Assembly (NCBI RefSeq): GCF_900176465.1 | Contig: NZ_FWXR01000017.1 | Location: 1 to 64,000, forward strand | Source: Fulvimarina manganoxydans | GTDB taxonomy: Bacteria; Pseudomonadota; Alphaproteobacteria; Rhizobiales; Rhizobiaceae | Direction: 5' to 3' | DNA length: 64,000 nucleotides | Shown: piece by piece, positions 18,816 through 30,683 of the stretch | Layout of the letters: each line of letters starts with the position of its first letter | Position numbering within the stretch: the first letter of the stretch is position 1 | Notes under the pieces: model-generated | What the model saw: only the letters and a program-made list of their open reading frames with translations | The model's database searches: none | What the model was told of the DNA's origin: nothing | Made by a program: the position numbers and the translations under genes

Positions 18816-19139
18816 CGAAGGCTCTGCTCCGCCAGAAGTGTGTCGGACTGATCGGGCGGCATGGCCTCACCTTTCGGGCCGGGCTCCCCCGCGTTTGGCT
18901 CAGACGCCCTCGAACCGGACAGGCACTTTCGAGTGCGGAGCCTCTCGCCCTCGCCTCCTCCCGCCATGGGCCGATCGTCTGACCGTCCTTCACCTCTTAG
19001 CGCCGAGGCTGATGAGCCCGCCTTGATCCAGGTCAAGGCATCACGGCGCCGCGACTGGCAGGTGATGGCCAATGGCCGAACGCGTGACGAGGGGGACCCC
19101 TGATGCCCCGCGCTCGGTCGTCATCCGGAGGTCCAACCC
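18816..19139. promoter_or_regulatory. Divergent promoter region between hemerythrin-hemN and ccoNOQP
   Basis: A 324-nt non-coding region. It holds one clear regulatory palindrome, TTGATCCAGGTCAA at 19023-19036, and no second copy that I can see. The left part is GC-rich without obvious structure. Short frames on both strands look like random open reading. Confidence 0.6.
19023..19036. promoter_or_regulatory. FixK/FNR-type binding site
   Basis: TTGATCCAGGTCAA fits the alphaproteobacterial FixK/FnrL core TTGA-N6-TCAA perfectly and the E. coli FNR consensus at 9 of 10 positions. It lies 103 nt before the ccoN start, a position consistent with activation at about -41 of a leader of about 60 nt. 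Being palindromic it might also serve the hemerythrin-hemN side, though about 210 nt away. Confidence 0.8.
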
Positions 19140-20807
<1,668 letters not shown>

Positions 20808-20820
20808 GGAGAGCCGAGAC

Positions 20821-21570
20821 ATGGCCAATGAACTCACCAACAAAGTCCTGACCGGCCACAAGAAGATCGAGCGCAACGTCACGCTGCTCCTCGTCCTCTC
20901 CTTCCTGGTCGTCACCATCGGCGGCATCGTCGAGATCGCCCCGCTCTTCTACCTTCAGAACACGATTGAGAAGGTGGAAGGCATGCGGCCCTACTCGCCC
21001 TTGGAGCTGGCGGGCCGCAACATCTACATCCGGGAGGGCTGCTATGTCTGCCATTCGCAGATGATCCGGCCCTTCCGGGACGAGGTGGAACGCTACGGGC
21101 ATTATTCGCTCGCCGCGGAGTCGATGTATGACCATTCCTTCCAATGGGGCTCGAAGCGGACGGGACCCGATCTCGCCCGCGTCGGCGGTCGCTATTCGAA
21201 CGAGTGGCATGTCCAGCACCTCCAGAACCCGCAATCGGTGGTGCCGGAATCGATCATGCCGTCCTACGGCTTCCTCGCCGACACCGAACTCGTCGTCGAG
21301 AACCCGGCCGGCCATCTGAAGGCCAATGTCGCGGTGGGCGTGCCCTATAGCGAGGAGATGATCACCGAGGCCAAGGCCGATCTCCTCACCCAGGCCGATC
21401 CGAATGCCGATACGAGCGGACTTCTCGCCCGCTACCCGAAGGCCGTCACCGGCGACTTCGACGGCAATCCGCAACGCCTCACCGAGATGGATGCGCTTCT
21501 GGCCTACCTGCAAATGCTCGGCACGCTGGTCGATTTCTCGACCTTCGAGCCCGAGACGTCGATCCGCTGA
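20821..21570 (+). CDS. ccoO: cbb3-type cytochrome c oxidase subunit II
   Basis: CcoO is the membrane-anchored monohaem cytochrome c that passes electrons to CcoN. The 249-residue product has one N-terminal membrane helix (about 17-40, [20 protein letters not shown]) and one haem c site, [15 protein letters not shown], with the distal Met region near [10 protein letters not shown]. The ATG at 20821 has AAGGAG about 10 nt before it, and the longer form overlaps ccoN out of pattern. It lies 13 nt after ccoN. Confidence 0.96.
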   Translation: MANELTNKVLTGHKKIERNVTLLLVLSFLVVTIGGIVEIAPLFYLQNTIEKVEGMRPYSPLELAGRNIYIREGCYVCHSQMIRPFRDEVERYGHYSLAAESMYDHSFQWGSKRTGPDLARVGGRYSNEWHVQHLQNPQSVVPESIMPSYGFLADTELVVENPAGHLKANVAVGVPYSEEMITEAKADLLTQADPNADTSGLLARYPKAVTGDFDGNPQRLTEMDALLAYLQMLGTLVDFSTFEPETSIR

Positions 21571-21587
21571 AGCGAAAGGGGACTCCC

Positions 21588-21743
21588 ATGGACTTCGAAT
21601 ATCAGGCCATGCGCAGCTTCGCCGACAGCTGGGGCCTTCTCTTCATGACGGTGACCTTCATCGGCGCCGTTCTCTTCGCCCTCCGGCCGGGCGGCAAGGC
21701 ATCCGCCGACGAGGCGGCCCGCATCCCCTTCAAGGAGGACTGA
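21588..21743 (+). CDS. ccoQ: cbb3-type cytochrome c oxidase subunit CcoQ
   Basis: A 51-residue single-pass membrane protein between ccoO and ccoP. It starts MDFEYQAMRSFADSWGLLFM, continues through a hydrophobic helix (GLLFMTVTFIGAVLFALRP) and ends ARIPFKED. CcoQ, or FixQ, stabilises the CcoP-core interaction of cbb3 oxidase. The gene is short and easily missed. GGAGG within its own last codons lies about 10 nt before the ccoP ATG, so it also provides the ribosome site for ccoP. Confidence 0.92.
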   Translation: MDFEYQAMRSFADSWGLLFMTVTFIGAVLFALRPGGKASADEAARIPFKED

Positions 21744-21747
21744 TCCC

Positions 21748-22662
21748 ATGGCCGACAACGACAAGGCCCATGACAAGCAGGTCGACGAGGTCACGGGGAC
21801 CGAGACCACCGGCCATAGCTGGGACGGCATCAAGGAACTCGACACACCCCTGCCGCGCTGGTGGCTGACGATCTTCTACGGAACCATCGTCTTCGCCATC
21901 GTCTATACGATCCTCTATCCGGCTTGGCCGCTGGTCAATTCGGCCACCGGCGGCGTCCTTGGCTGGAACAGCCGGACAGCGATCCAGGAAGCGATGGCCG
22001 AGCGCGAGGCGCAGAATGCCGACCTCATCGAAGGCATCAAGACCTCGTCCGTCTCCAAGGTCGTCGCCGATGACAGCCTGCGCCAATATGCGATCGCGGC
22101 CGGGCGTGCGGCCTTCAAGGTCAATTGCGTCCAGTGCCATGGCTCGGGTGCCGAGGGCGGGCCGGGCTATCCCAACCTCAATGACGACGACTGGCTTTGG
22201 GGCGGCACGCCCGAGGCGATCGAGACGACGCTGATGCACGGCATCCGCTACGTCCAGGACGACGAGACCCGCATCTCGGAAATGCCCGCCTTCGGACGCG
22301 ACGGCATTCTGGAGCGCGCTCAGATCCAGGACGTCGCTTGGTATGTGCGCAAACTGTCGGGCCAATCCGCCGAGGCGGACGCGGCCGCGCGCGGCGAGGC
22401 GATCTATGCGGACAATTGCGCCGCCTGCCATGGCGAGAATGGCGAAGGCCTCCAGGATCTCGGCGCCCCGGCGCTCAACGACGCGATCTGGCTCTATGGC
22501 GGCACCCATGCCGACATCGTCGCCCAGGTCACCGCGCCGCGCCACGGCGTGATGCCCGCCTGGGGCGACCGGCTGGGCGAGACGACGGTCAAGGAACTCG
22601 CCGTCTATGTCCATTCGCTCGGCGGCGGCGTGTCGGCCGACGAGATGGCGGCGGCCCAGTAG
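21748..22662 (+). CDS. ccoP: cbb3-type cytochrome c oxidase subunit III (dihaem cytochrome c)
   Basis: A 304-residue subunit with one N-terminal membrane helix (about 37-60, WWLTIFYGTIVFAIVYTILY) and two periplasmic cytochrome c domains. Their haem sites are NCVQCHGSG (near residue 130) and NCAACHGEN (near 225), with axial Met candidates in ISEMPAFG and GVMPAWG. It accepts electrons from soluble or membrane cytochrome c. The maturation genes ccoG, ccoH, ccoI and ccoS do not follow; a terminator and a converging gene do. Confidence 0.96.
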   Translation: MADNDKAHDKQVDEVTGTETTGHSWDGIKELDTPLPRWWLTIFYGTIVFAIVYTILYPAWPLVNSATGGVLGWNSRTAIQEAMAEREAQNADLIEGIKTSSVSKVVADDSLRQYAIAAGRAAFKVNCVQCHGSGAEGGPGYPNLNDDDWLWGGTPEAIETTLMHGIRYVQDDETRISEMPAFGRDGILERAQIQDVAWYVRKLSGQSAEADAAARGEAIYADNCAACHGENGEGLQDLGAPALNDAIWLYGGTHADIVAQVTAPRHGVMPAWGDRLGETTVKELAVYVHSLGGGVSADEMAAAQ

Positions 22663-22685
22663 AGCAACCGTCTCCCACCGAAACG

Positions 22686-22718
22686 AAAAGGGCCTCCGGC
22701 TGTCGCCAGGGGCCCTTT
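22686..22718. terminator. Bidirectional terminator between ccoP and the WD40 gene
   Basis: AAAGGGCC (22687-22694) and GGCCCTTT (22711-22718) form a perfect 8-bp stem, with A residues on the left and TTTCTTCTT on the right. It lies 24 nt after the ccoP stop and 37 nt before the converging gene's stop, so it can serve both. Confidence 0.8.
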
Positions 22719-22754
22719 CTTCTTGATCGGTCTTCGATGGAGCGCGCGGCCCGC

Positions 22755-23732
22755 CTATCCGGCGATGTCGATGACGCCGGCAGAGCCATCCTCGGTGCCG
22801 AAGGCGAGGCGTTGGCCGCCCTTGTCCCAAGCGAGGGTGCGCACGGGCGAGGCGCCCGGCCGGCGCAGGAGCGCTTCCTTGGCATCGGCAAAGCGGACCG
22901 CGAGCACCATGCCGTCCTGATAGCCGACCGCCAGCATGTCTTCGGCCGGATGGCAGGCGACGGCTGTCACCATCGCGTCGCCGCGCGTGCCGAGTTCGAG
23001 CGGCGCCTTGCCCATCGGCCCGTCCTTGCCGGTGAAGGGCCAGAGGATCGCGGCCGGCGCCCCGGTGGTCGCCAGGAACTTACCCTTGGCCGACCAGGAC
23101 CAGTCCTTCACCTTCGATGGGTAGCCGGTCATGCGCATATGCTTGCCATCGGACAGGCGCCAGCCGTGAAGGGCATTCTCCTGCATCGCCGTGACGAGAA
23201 ACTTGCCGTCGGGCGAAAAGGCGATGGCGAGATGGGCGCCCTTCCATTCCAGCCATTGGGGCGCGGCATTCGTGCCGGGAAAGAAGACGCTCGCCCCGTC
23301 ATAGCGGGCGATCGCGCAGCGAAACCCTTTCGGCGCGAAGGCAAGCCCCTCGACCGAGCGCTCATGGGGCGTCTCGAAGACCGTGCCGTCGGGCTTCATA
23401 GCGTAGGCAATACGCCCCGAGGCGAACCCCGCCGCCCCGCCCGGGCCGCCGGCGACCGCCGTGATCCATTTGCGGCCGATCGAGGCGAGCTCGCGCATGT
23501 GCCCGTCGCCCGAGATCGCGACAAGGCGGCCGTCCTCGCCGCCGGTTAGAAGCCGCTCGGAGAAGGGGTCGTATTCGGCCGCGAGCAGCCCGCCTTGATG
23601 GGCGGTCAGCACCCTTTCACCGCCGGCCGGCAGATGCACGGTGCCGTCGGCAAGCGCGAAGGCCGGGCGATCCTTCAGGAAGACCGCCCGTTCGACGAAT
23701 TCGTTCAAATCATAAGCTGCGATGGACGGCAT
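22755..23732 (-). CDS. WD40 repeat protein
   Basis: A 325-residue protein predicted to fold as a beta propeller. Degenerate WD repeats are seen as VLTAHQGGLLAAEYDPFSER, LLTGGEDGRLVAI, LAIAFSPDGKFLVTAMQENALHGW and LAVGYQDGMVLAVR. It lacks signal and membrane segments. Its start overlaps the stop of the COG0523 GTPase by one base (TGATG), so the two are co-translated. In alphaproteobacteria a WD40 gene often follows this GTPase; its role is unknown, perhaps as a scaffold for the metal chaperone (inference). Confidence 0.83.
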   Translation of the reverse strand: MPSIAAYDLNEFVERAVFLKDRPAFALADGTVHLPAGGERVLTAHQGGLLAAEYDPFSERLLTGGEDGRLVAISGDGHMRELASIGRKWITAVAGGPGGAAGFASGRIAYAMKPDGTVFETPHERSVEGLAFAPKGFRCAIARYDGASVFFPGTNAAPQWLEWKGAHLAIAFSPDGKFLVTAMQENALHGWRLSDGKHMRMTGYPSKVKDWSWSAKGKFLATTGAPAAILWPFTGKDGPMGKAPLELGTRGDAMVTAVACHPAEDMLAVGYQDGMVLAVRFADAKEALLRRPGASPVRTLAWDKGGQRLAFGTEDGSAGVIDIAG

Positions 23733-24865
23733 CAGGCCTCGGCCTTGACGCGTGCGGCGCAGGCGGCAAAGCCGGCCGAAAGCTCTTCGCGATCGAGATT
23801 GCGGCCGATAAAGACGAGCCGGCTTTCGCGCTTCTCGTCCTCGCGCCAGGCCCGCTGATGGTCGCCCTCGATGATCATATGGACGCCCTGAACGACATAA
23901 CGATCCGGATCGTTGTCGAAGGCGATGATGCCCTTGAGGCGAAGAATGTTCGGCCCCTCTTCCTGGGTCAGCGCCTGGATCCAGGGAAAGAACTTCTTCG
24001 GATCGATCTCTCCCGCTCTCAGCGAGATCGAGGACACCGTCACGTCATGGATCGCAGAGGCTTCGCCATGATGATGATGCCCATGATCATGGTGATCGTG
24101 GCCGTGATGGTCGTGGTCATGATCGTGATGATCATGCCCATGATGGTGATGATCGTGGTCGCAATCCGGCCCGCAGACATGGTCGTCATGAGCCGCCTTC
24201 GCCTCGTCCAGAAAATCCGGGTCGTTGTCGAGGACGCGTTTGAGATCGAAGGCCTTCTGGCCAAGCACCTTGGTCAGATCGACGCCGGCCCGGGTCGTGC
24301 GATGGATCACCGCCGTTGGATTGATGGCGCGCACCGTCGCCTCGACCTTGGCGAGTTCTTCGGGCGTGACGAGATCGGTCTTGTTGAGGAGAACGACATC
24401 GGCAAAGGCGATCTGATCCTCAGCCTCGCGGGAATCCTTCAGGCGCAAGGGCAGATGCTTGGCATCGACGAGCGCGATGACGGCGTCGAGTTCGGTCTTG
24501 GCGCGCACATCCTCGTCCATGAAGAAGGTCTGGGCGACCGGCACCGGATCGGCGAGGCCCGTCGTCTCGACGACGATGGCGTCGAACCGGCCCTTGCGCC
24601 GCGTGAGCCCCTCGACGACGCGCACGAGATCACCGCGCACCGTGCAGCAGACGCAGCCATTGTTCATCTCGTAGATCTCTTCGTCGCTCTCGACGATGAG
24701 GTCGTTGTCGATGCCGATCTCGCCGAATTCGTTGACGATGACCGCATATTTGCGGCCATGGTCCTCGGAGAGGATGCGGTTGAGGAGCGTGGTCTTGCCG
24801 GAGCCGAGATAGCCGGTGAGGACGGTCACCGGGATCTGGTCGGATTTGGCTTGCGTATCGGACAT
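23732..24865 (-). CDS. COG0523/CobW family GTP-binding metallochaperone with His-rich insert
   Basis: A 377-residue G3E GTPase. Walker A is GYLGSGKTT (residues 18-26), the family metal-binding motif is NGCVCCTVRG (Cys at 71, 73 and 74), and the guanine motif is LLNKTDLV. Between the GTPase and C-terminal domains, residues about 226-266 contain roughly 22 His mixed with Asp and Gly plus two Cys, a metal-storage or delivery segment. Such proteins usually handle zinc (or cobalt, or nitrile-hydratase iron). The ATG at 24865 (MSDTQAKSDQIPVTVLTGYL) has an AGGGAGAGG run upstream. No Zur-like palindrome was obvious in the upstream 120 nt. Confidence 0.9.
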   Translation of the reverse strand: MSDTQAKSDQIPVTVLTGYLGSGKTTLLNRILSEDHGRKYAVIVNEFGEIGIDNDLIVESDEEIYEMNNGCVCCTVRGDLVRVVEGLTRRKGRFDAIVVETTGLADPVPVAQTFFMDEDVRAKTELDAVIALVDAKHLPLRLKDSREAEDQIAFADVVLLNKTDLVTPEELAKVEATVRAINPTAVIHRTTRAGVDLTKVLGQKAFDLKRVLDNDPDFLDEAKAAHDDHVCGPDCDHDHHHHGHDHHDHDHDHHGHDHHDHGHHHHGEASAIHDVTVSSISLRAGEIDPKKFFPWIQALTQEEGPNILRLKGIIAFDNDPDRYVVQGVHMIIEGDHQRAWREDEKRESRLVFIGRNLDREELSAGFAACAARVKAEA

Positions 24866-24985
24866 GGAAATGCCTCTCCCTGATGGGTCGGGCCGCATAT
24901 AAGCCGAGTTCTTCGCGAATGCACGGGGGGAGCGCGAAGACGGCCCGTTCAAGACCGGCCCCGCGGCGTTTGCGCCCCCGATCGA

Positions 24986-25255
24986 TCAGGCCGCAGAGCC
25001 CCTGCCGGCCGAGCGTTGGTTGGCTGCCTCGCGCGGCGCATCGCCGACGGTCGCGCCGCTCTGAACCCGCATGCCGATGCCCAGCCGGGCGCATTCGTGC
25101 ATGACGAGGCGCTTCAGCATGACGAAGGTCGATTCCGGGTCGAAGCCGAACTCTTCGGCGATCGAACGCGACAGCGCGTCCACATCCACACAAGGGCTCT
25201 CGGCCCGCGCCAGTTGGATCTCGTGCCGGACACGGTCCCTGAGGTCGTACTGCAT
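24986..25255 (-). CDS. Small hypothetical protein
   Basis: An 89-residue protein. The ATG at 25255 (MQYDLRDRVRHEIQLARAES) has GAGG about 8 nt upstream; an upstream ATG at 25357 adds 34 residues of poor composition. Helical stretches include DVDALSRSIAEEFGFD and FVMLKRLVMHECARLGIG. No motif is recognised. The C-terminus is rich in Ala, Gly and Ser. It lies 120 nt upstream of the GTPase gene on the same strand and may share a transcript with it. Confidence 0.55.
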   Translation of the reverse strand: MQYDLRDRVRHEIQLARAESPCVDVDALSRSIAEEFGFDPESTFVMLKRLVMHECARLGIGMRVQSGATVGDAPREAANQRSAGRGSAA

Positions 25256-25582
25256 AAACTCATCCTCGAAGACAGGCCGCCGCGACGCCGCTCGCGACGA
25301 TACGGCCCTGGTAGCGTCTCGGTGCACTCCAGCCTTTCCGACCGCAATCGGCCGCAAGACTGTGCATCGTTTCGATTACGATTGGTTCAAATTGCGCCCG
25401 ACCTCCCTTTTGGTGGCCTTAAACGCATGACGATTGTTGTTCGGGCTTAGACCCGTTGAGGCTGAAACCGATCGGCCTCGCTCTGCGATCCCTCGCTTCG
25501 CCTCGGCGCTTCTCTCTCACGCGGAAGCGACGAACTCATGACCGATTGAGCGACGATCATGGAAAGATCGTCCTTCGAAGGG
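25256..25582. other. Non-coding stretch upstream of the small hypothetical gene
   Basis: A 327-nt gap between two minus-strand genes. It contains ATTGGTTCAAATTG and other AT-richer bases around 25380-25440, which may hold the promoter of the downstream minus-strand genes. I see no clear terminator, repeat or RNA gene. One plus-strand frame spans it but has no ribosome site or protein-like composition. Confidence 0.4.
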
Positions 25583-26200
25583 TCATTGGCTAGGAAGCCA
25601 GTCCATGGGTTTATAACCGGACAGGCCCTCGATGCGTTTCAGCCATCGAAGAATGCCGGGATAGGCCTGAAGATCGAAGCCGCCTTCGGGCGCCACATGG
25701 GTGTAGGCGTAGAGGCAGATATCGGCGAGAGTCGGCTGATCGCCCGCCAGCCAGTCGGCCTTTAAAAGCCGCGTCTCCATGACGGTAAGCGCCTTGCGCC
25801 CGCCTTCCAGCGTCTCGGCAAGCCGAGCCTCGCTCGCCACATCCGCAAGTTCGGGATAAATCGTCAGCGAGCGGCGCACGGCCACATTCGGCTCGTGGCT
25901 ATATTGCTCGAAGAACATCCAAGCGAACATTTCGGCGCGGATGAACGGGTCGGTCGGCACAAAGACCGTGCCCCCGCCGAGAAAGGTGAGCATCGCGTTC
26001 GATTCCGGCAGATAGCGACCGTCCTCGGTTTCCAGGAGCGGCACCTTGCCGATCGGGGTCTTGGCACGGAAGTCGGGCGAAGCGGTGCCGCCGTCGCGGG
26101 TCGAGATTTCCACATGACGGAACGGCCGCCCCGCAAGGGCGCAAAGAAGCCTCGGCTTGTAGCAATTACCGGAGTCCGGCATGCCGTAGATCGTGATCAT
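25583..26200 (-). CDS. Glutathione S-transferase family protein
   Basis: A 205-residue cytosolic protein with an N-terminal thioredoxin-like domain and an all-helical C-domain. It begins ITIYGMPDSGNCYKPRLL, where the Ser or Cys near residues 10-12 would activate glutathione. PIGKVPLLETEDGRYLPESN holds the cis-Pro and the Glu-Ser pair that bind the gamma-glutamyl part. The C-domain has LADICLYAYTHVAPEGGFDL, the N-capping Asp motif. Substrates cannot be inferred. It is monocistronic, divergent from the aminotransferase gene. Confidence 0.88.
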   Translation of the reverse strand: MITIYGMPDSGNCYKPRLLCALAGRPFRHVEISTRDGGTASPDFRAKTPIGKVPLLETEDGRYLPESNAMLTFLGGGTVFVPTDPFIRAEMFAWMFFEQYSHEPNVAVRRSLTIYPELADVASEARLAETLEGGRKALTVMETRLLKADWLAGDQPTLADICLYAYTHVAPEGGFDLQAYPGILRWLKRIEGLSGYKPMDWLPSQ

Positions 26201-27772
<1,572 letters not shown>

Positions 27773-27928
27773 TCCGCATAAGCATTCGCCGTCGTGGCCG
27801 AGCCTTTCGGCCACGACGGTTTCAAGCCTCTAAAATCTTCTGCACGGCTTACAGTTTTTCGGATCAGATCTCGGAACTTGAGCGCACGAGGTGCGCTTCT
27901 CTCCAGGACGGAATGGGGAGAACCGAAT

Positions 27929-28372
27929 ATGGAGAGCTTTCTCGATACGCTTGTCAGCCCAATGCTCATGGAGCAGACGGGTCAACTCGTCGTCGCGGCA
28001 CTGCTCGCCGGCGTGGTCGGCTATGAGCGCGAGCGCAAGGAGCAGGAAGCCGGGCTTCGCACCCATATGCTGGTGGGCATCGGCGCCTGTCTCTTCACTC
28101 TCTTGATGACCCTCCTGATCGACCGGTTCGAAACCGACGATATCCGCGCCGATCCGATCCGCGTCGTCGAAGCCATCACTTCGGGCATCGCCTTTCTGGC
28201 GGCCGGCGCGATCATCCAGGCGCGCGGCGAGGTGAAGGGCCTGACGACGGGCGCGACACTCTGGGTCGCCGGCGCGCTCGGCCTTGCCGCCGGTCTTGGC
28301 GAATACGGCCTCGGCGTCGTCGCCGTTCTTCTGACCCTCGTTATCCTGCGGATCTTGAAGCTTCTGGAATAG
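27929..28372 (+). CDS. MgtC/SapB family membrane protein (N-terminal domain only)
   Basis: A 147-residue protein with four or five membrane segments. It has the MgtC core GYERERKEQEAGLRTHMLVG, then AITSGIAFLAAGAIIQARG and GLTTGATLWVAGALGLAAG. Proteins of this type are linked to low-magnesium survival and control of the F-ATPase; the cytoplasmic C-terminal ACT-like domain of long MgtC is missing. The ATG at 27929 has GGGGAG about 8 nt upstream. Its last 32 nt overlap the 3' end of the convergent ClpP-like gene. Confidence 0.88.
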   Translation: MESFLDTLVSPMLMEQTGQLVVAALLAGVVGYERERKEQEAGLRTHMLVGIGACLFTLLMTLLIDRFETDDIRADPIRVVEAITSGIAFLAAGAIIQARGEVKGLTTGATLWVAGALGLAAGLGEYGLGVVAVLLTLVILRILKLLE

Positions 28373-29321
28373 ACGGACCGACCGGCGCCTCGGCGTTCCG
28401 TGACGCGGTCGCAAGGCGAAAATCGCCCGGACGGCGCGGGCCGATGAAGCGCTCGTCGTCGGGAAAGGGCCGCACGAAGCGCGAAGTGATCAGCTCCTCC
28501 TCGGTCAGGACATAGAGATCCTCTGGCGGCGTCTCCATCGCCTTGATCCAGATCGCCGGATCGATGCCCATGGTGACCAGAAGCTGCTGGCAGCGGGCGA
28601 TCGTGCCCTGAATGTCGGAGAGCGAACGATCGAAGTCCCTCGCCTTCGGAAGGCCGGGGATGTCGACCGCATAGACCTGATGAAGACCGATCCAGGCCGC
28701 CTCGCCGGCCGCACGGGTCAGGCCCCCGGCCAGCACCAGCGGACAGGCCGAGGCGCAATAGCCATCCGCCGGCACCTCGGTCGAAATGCCCCCGGCCCGA
28801 ATATCGGCGGCCATGGCGAGCGCGTCCTCGACTGAGCCGCCCGGCGAATGAAGCACGAGGCGCTTGACATCGCGCGGGGTCGCCTCAGCCGAGGCCCCGG
28901 CGCCCTCGCCGGCCAGGAAGCGGCGAAACGCCCTTGCCGTACCGATCTCGATCCGCCCAACGGCCGAGACCACGCCATCGCCGGCCGGATAGAAGGCCAT
29001 CGGCGTCGTCATGGCCTCCGAATCGACTGGACCGTCATAGCCCGGAAGAACCGGCTCGCCGCGATCGGGCGCGACGGGGATCGTCTTCGGGAGATAAGGG
29101 CGCAGCTGATCGCCGGGCTCGGGCCTGCGCATGGGCATCGGTTCGCTGCGCTCGGTTCGCGCGGTGTCGACCTCGCGCGCGGCAAAGTCCTGCCAGTCGA
29201 GATAGACGAGCCAGCCACTCAAGACGAGCAGAGCGACGAAGATCGTCCGCAACACCGAGCCTTCCGGGATCGCCAGAACGGTCCGCTCCAGAAAGCCTGG
29301 GCTTGCCTCTTCGCCGATCAT
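28341..29321 (-). CDS. Membrane-anchored ClpP/SppA-like serine peptidase-fold protein
   Basis: A 326-residue protein with one N-terminal anchor (about 24-41, LRTIFVALLVLSGWLVYLDW) and an extracytoplasmic crotonase/ClpP-like domain. Marks are LVLHSPGGSVEDALAMAADI (oxyanion loop), GYCASACPLVLAGGLTRAA with the candidate nucleophile Ser, and AWIGLHQVYAVD with the candidate His. This is the COG3904-like group, of unknown role. The C-terminal tail is Pro/Ser-rich. It lies 9 nt after a larger membrane protein gene, so the two form an operon, and its end overlaps mgtC on the opposite strand. Confidence 0.75.
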   Translation of the reverse strand: MIGEEASPGFLERTVLAIPEGSVLRTIFVALLVLSGWLVYLDWQDFAAREVDTARTERSEPMPMRRPEPGDQLRPYLPKTIPVAPDRGEPVLPGYDGPVDSEAMTTPMAFYPAGDGVVSAVGRIEIGTARAFRRFLAGEGAGASAEATPRDVKRLVLHSPGGSVEDALAMAADIRAGGISTEVPADGYCASACPLVLAGGLTRAAGEAAWIGLHQVYAVDIPGLPKARDFDRSLSDIQGTIARCQQLLVTMGIDPAIWIKAMETPPEDLYVLTEEELITSRFVRPFPDDERFIGPRRPGDFRLATASRNAEAPVGPSIPEASRSAG

Positions 29322-29330
29322 GGGACGGCC

Positions 29331-30683
29331 CTACCGGCTGACGGTCTTGGGAAAGGGCGTCGGCCCATCCGGATCGTTGCGCTGGACGATGTCGCGGCTC
29401 TCAGGATCGGCTGCGGCCGGTGTCTTCGATGGCCGCCCGTGGTCGGGCCGGACGTCGTCTCTCTGATCGGCCTCGCCACCAAAAGCCGTGCCGGCCTCGC
29501 TCGCCTGAAGACGCTTCTGGATGCGGATCGCGCGCATCAGATCGGCCGCGCTCATATCGCCGATCTCCATCTCCTCGCCGTCCTCGCGCCGAATGACATC
29601 CTGGACAATACAGAGAATGAAGATGAGAACCGCCGGCAGGAGATCAATGGAAATCGCCCCCGCCCAGGAGGGCAGGAAGTCGCCGGCATAGCGGATGACC
29701 GCTTCGGGCGCCGAAAGCGGGGTGAAGCGGAAGGGCTCGACCGCCGGGCGCTGGAGGATTTCATCGGCCGCCTGGGAGAGCTGGACGCTCTGGGCGCGCA
29801 CGGCTTCCTCCACCCGGCCGACCACCTCGCTCTGGCGCACGCGCAGCGCCGGATCGGAGCCATCGGCGACGGGCGCGATGAAGGAGCGTCCGAGATCGTC
29901 CGCCGCGCGCTTGACGGCCGGTGCGACCGAGGTCTGCTGCAGGGCGGTGATCAGGCCGGAGAGCTGCACCGCCTCTTCGGCAAAGGCATTGGCCCGGTCG
30001 CTCACCGGCCCCTGGCTGGTGACGAGCTGGCGCATGGCGGCCAGCCGCGCCCCGCCCTCGTCGAAGATCGTCTGAGCGGTGCTGCGGCTTGCCTCGATCT
30101 CGCTCTGAAGTCCGGTCAGTTGGCCCGCCATCTGGCGCAGAAGCTGGACCACGGTGCCCGAGCCAGAAGTGCCCGTCAGCGCGCCGGACCGCGCCTCTTC
30201 CTGGGCGAGCCCTTGGAAACGCTGGGCTGCGAGCTGAATGTCGGGCAGAAGCGATTGCGCCGCGAGCGCGCTCTCGTGGGCCTCGTTCAGCTTTTCCTGA
30301 TAGGCCTCGGTCGTCACCGACAGATGTTGCTCCAAGGCCGCCGAGCCGGCCAGCGCCGAGGCATTCAGCCAAGACGACATGGCGATGATCATCGCCGAGC
30401 CGAGCGCCATCGCAAGATAGAGCATGCGGCGCCCGGAGGGCTGGCGCACATGCGGCATGAAGCGCATCAAATAGGTCCAGAAGGCGTAGATCGCGACGGA
30501 CACCGCCGACGAATAGACGATCGCGCCGAGAAACACCGCCGTCGCGCTGCCATCCAGAAGATCGCGCACGCCAAGATAGGTATAGACGCCGCTGGCCAGC
30601 GCCAGCACCGCCAAGGTGATGCGCGTCGTGGCGTCGAGGCGCGTCAGCTGGCCCCGCAGCGTGTAGGATTGGGATACGCTCAT
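29331..30683 (-). CDS. Multi-pass membrane protein with long extracytoplasmic coiled coil
   Basis: A 450-residue protein. Three segments lie near the N-terminus (about 22-46, 50-70 and 88-110, for instance TRITLAVLALASGVYTYL). A helical coiled-coil domain of about 200 residues follows (AYQEKLNEAHESALAAQSLL and more). A last membrane segment is near 335-360 (AISIDLLPAVLIFILCIVQD), and the tail is charged and disordered. The ATG at 30683 (MSVSQSYTLRGQL) has GAGAGG upstream. The topology resembles sensor-like receptors but there is no HAMP or kinase domain. It is paired with the ClpP-like gene 9 nt downstream. The family is not recognised. Confidence 0.7.
   Translation of the reverse strand: MSVSQSYTLRGQLTRLDATTRITLAVLALASGVYTYLGVRDLLDGSATAVFLGAIVYSSAVSVAIYAFWTYLMRFMPHVRQPSGRRMLYLAMALGSAMIIAMSSWLNASALAGSAALEQHLSVTTEAYQEKLNEAHESALAAQSLLPDIQLAAQRFQGLAQEEARSGALTGTSGSGTVVQLLRQMAGQLTGLQSEIEASRSTAQTIFDEGGARLAAMRQLVTSQGPVSDRANAFAEEAVQLSGLITALQQTSVAPAVKRAADDLGRSFIAPVADGSDPALRVRQSEVVGRVEEAVRAQSVQLSQAADEILQRPAVEPFRFTPLSAPEAVIRYAGDFLPSWAGAISIDLLPAVLIFILCIVQDVIRREDGEEMEIGDMSAADLMRAIRIQKRLQASEAGTAFGGEADQRDDVRPDHGRPSKTPAAADPESRDIVQRNDPDGPTPFPKTVSR

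Noticed and set aside
23858-24883. Met-rich plus-strand frame that looks like a metal-binding protein
   Set aside because: The Met-rich part is the complement of the His-rich codons of the COG0523 GTPase.
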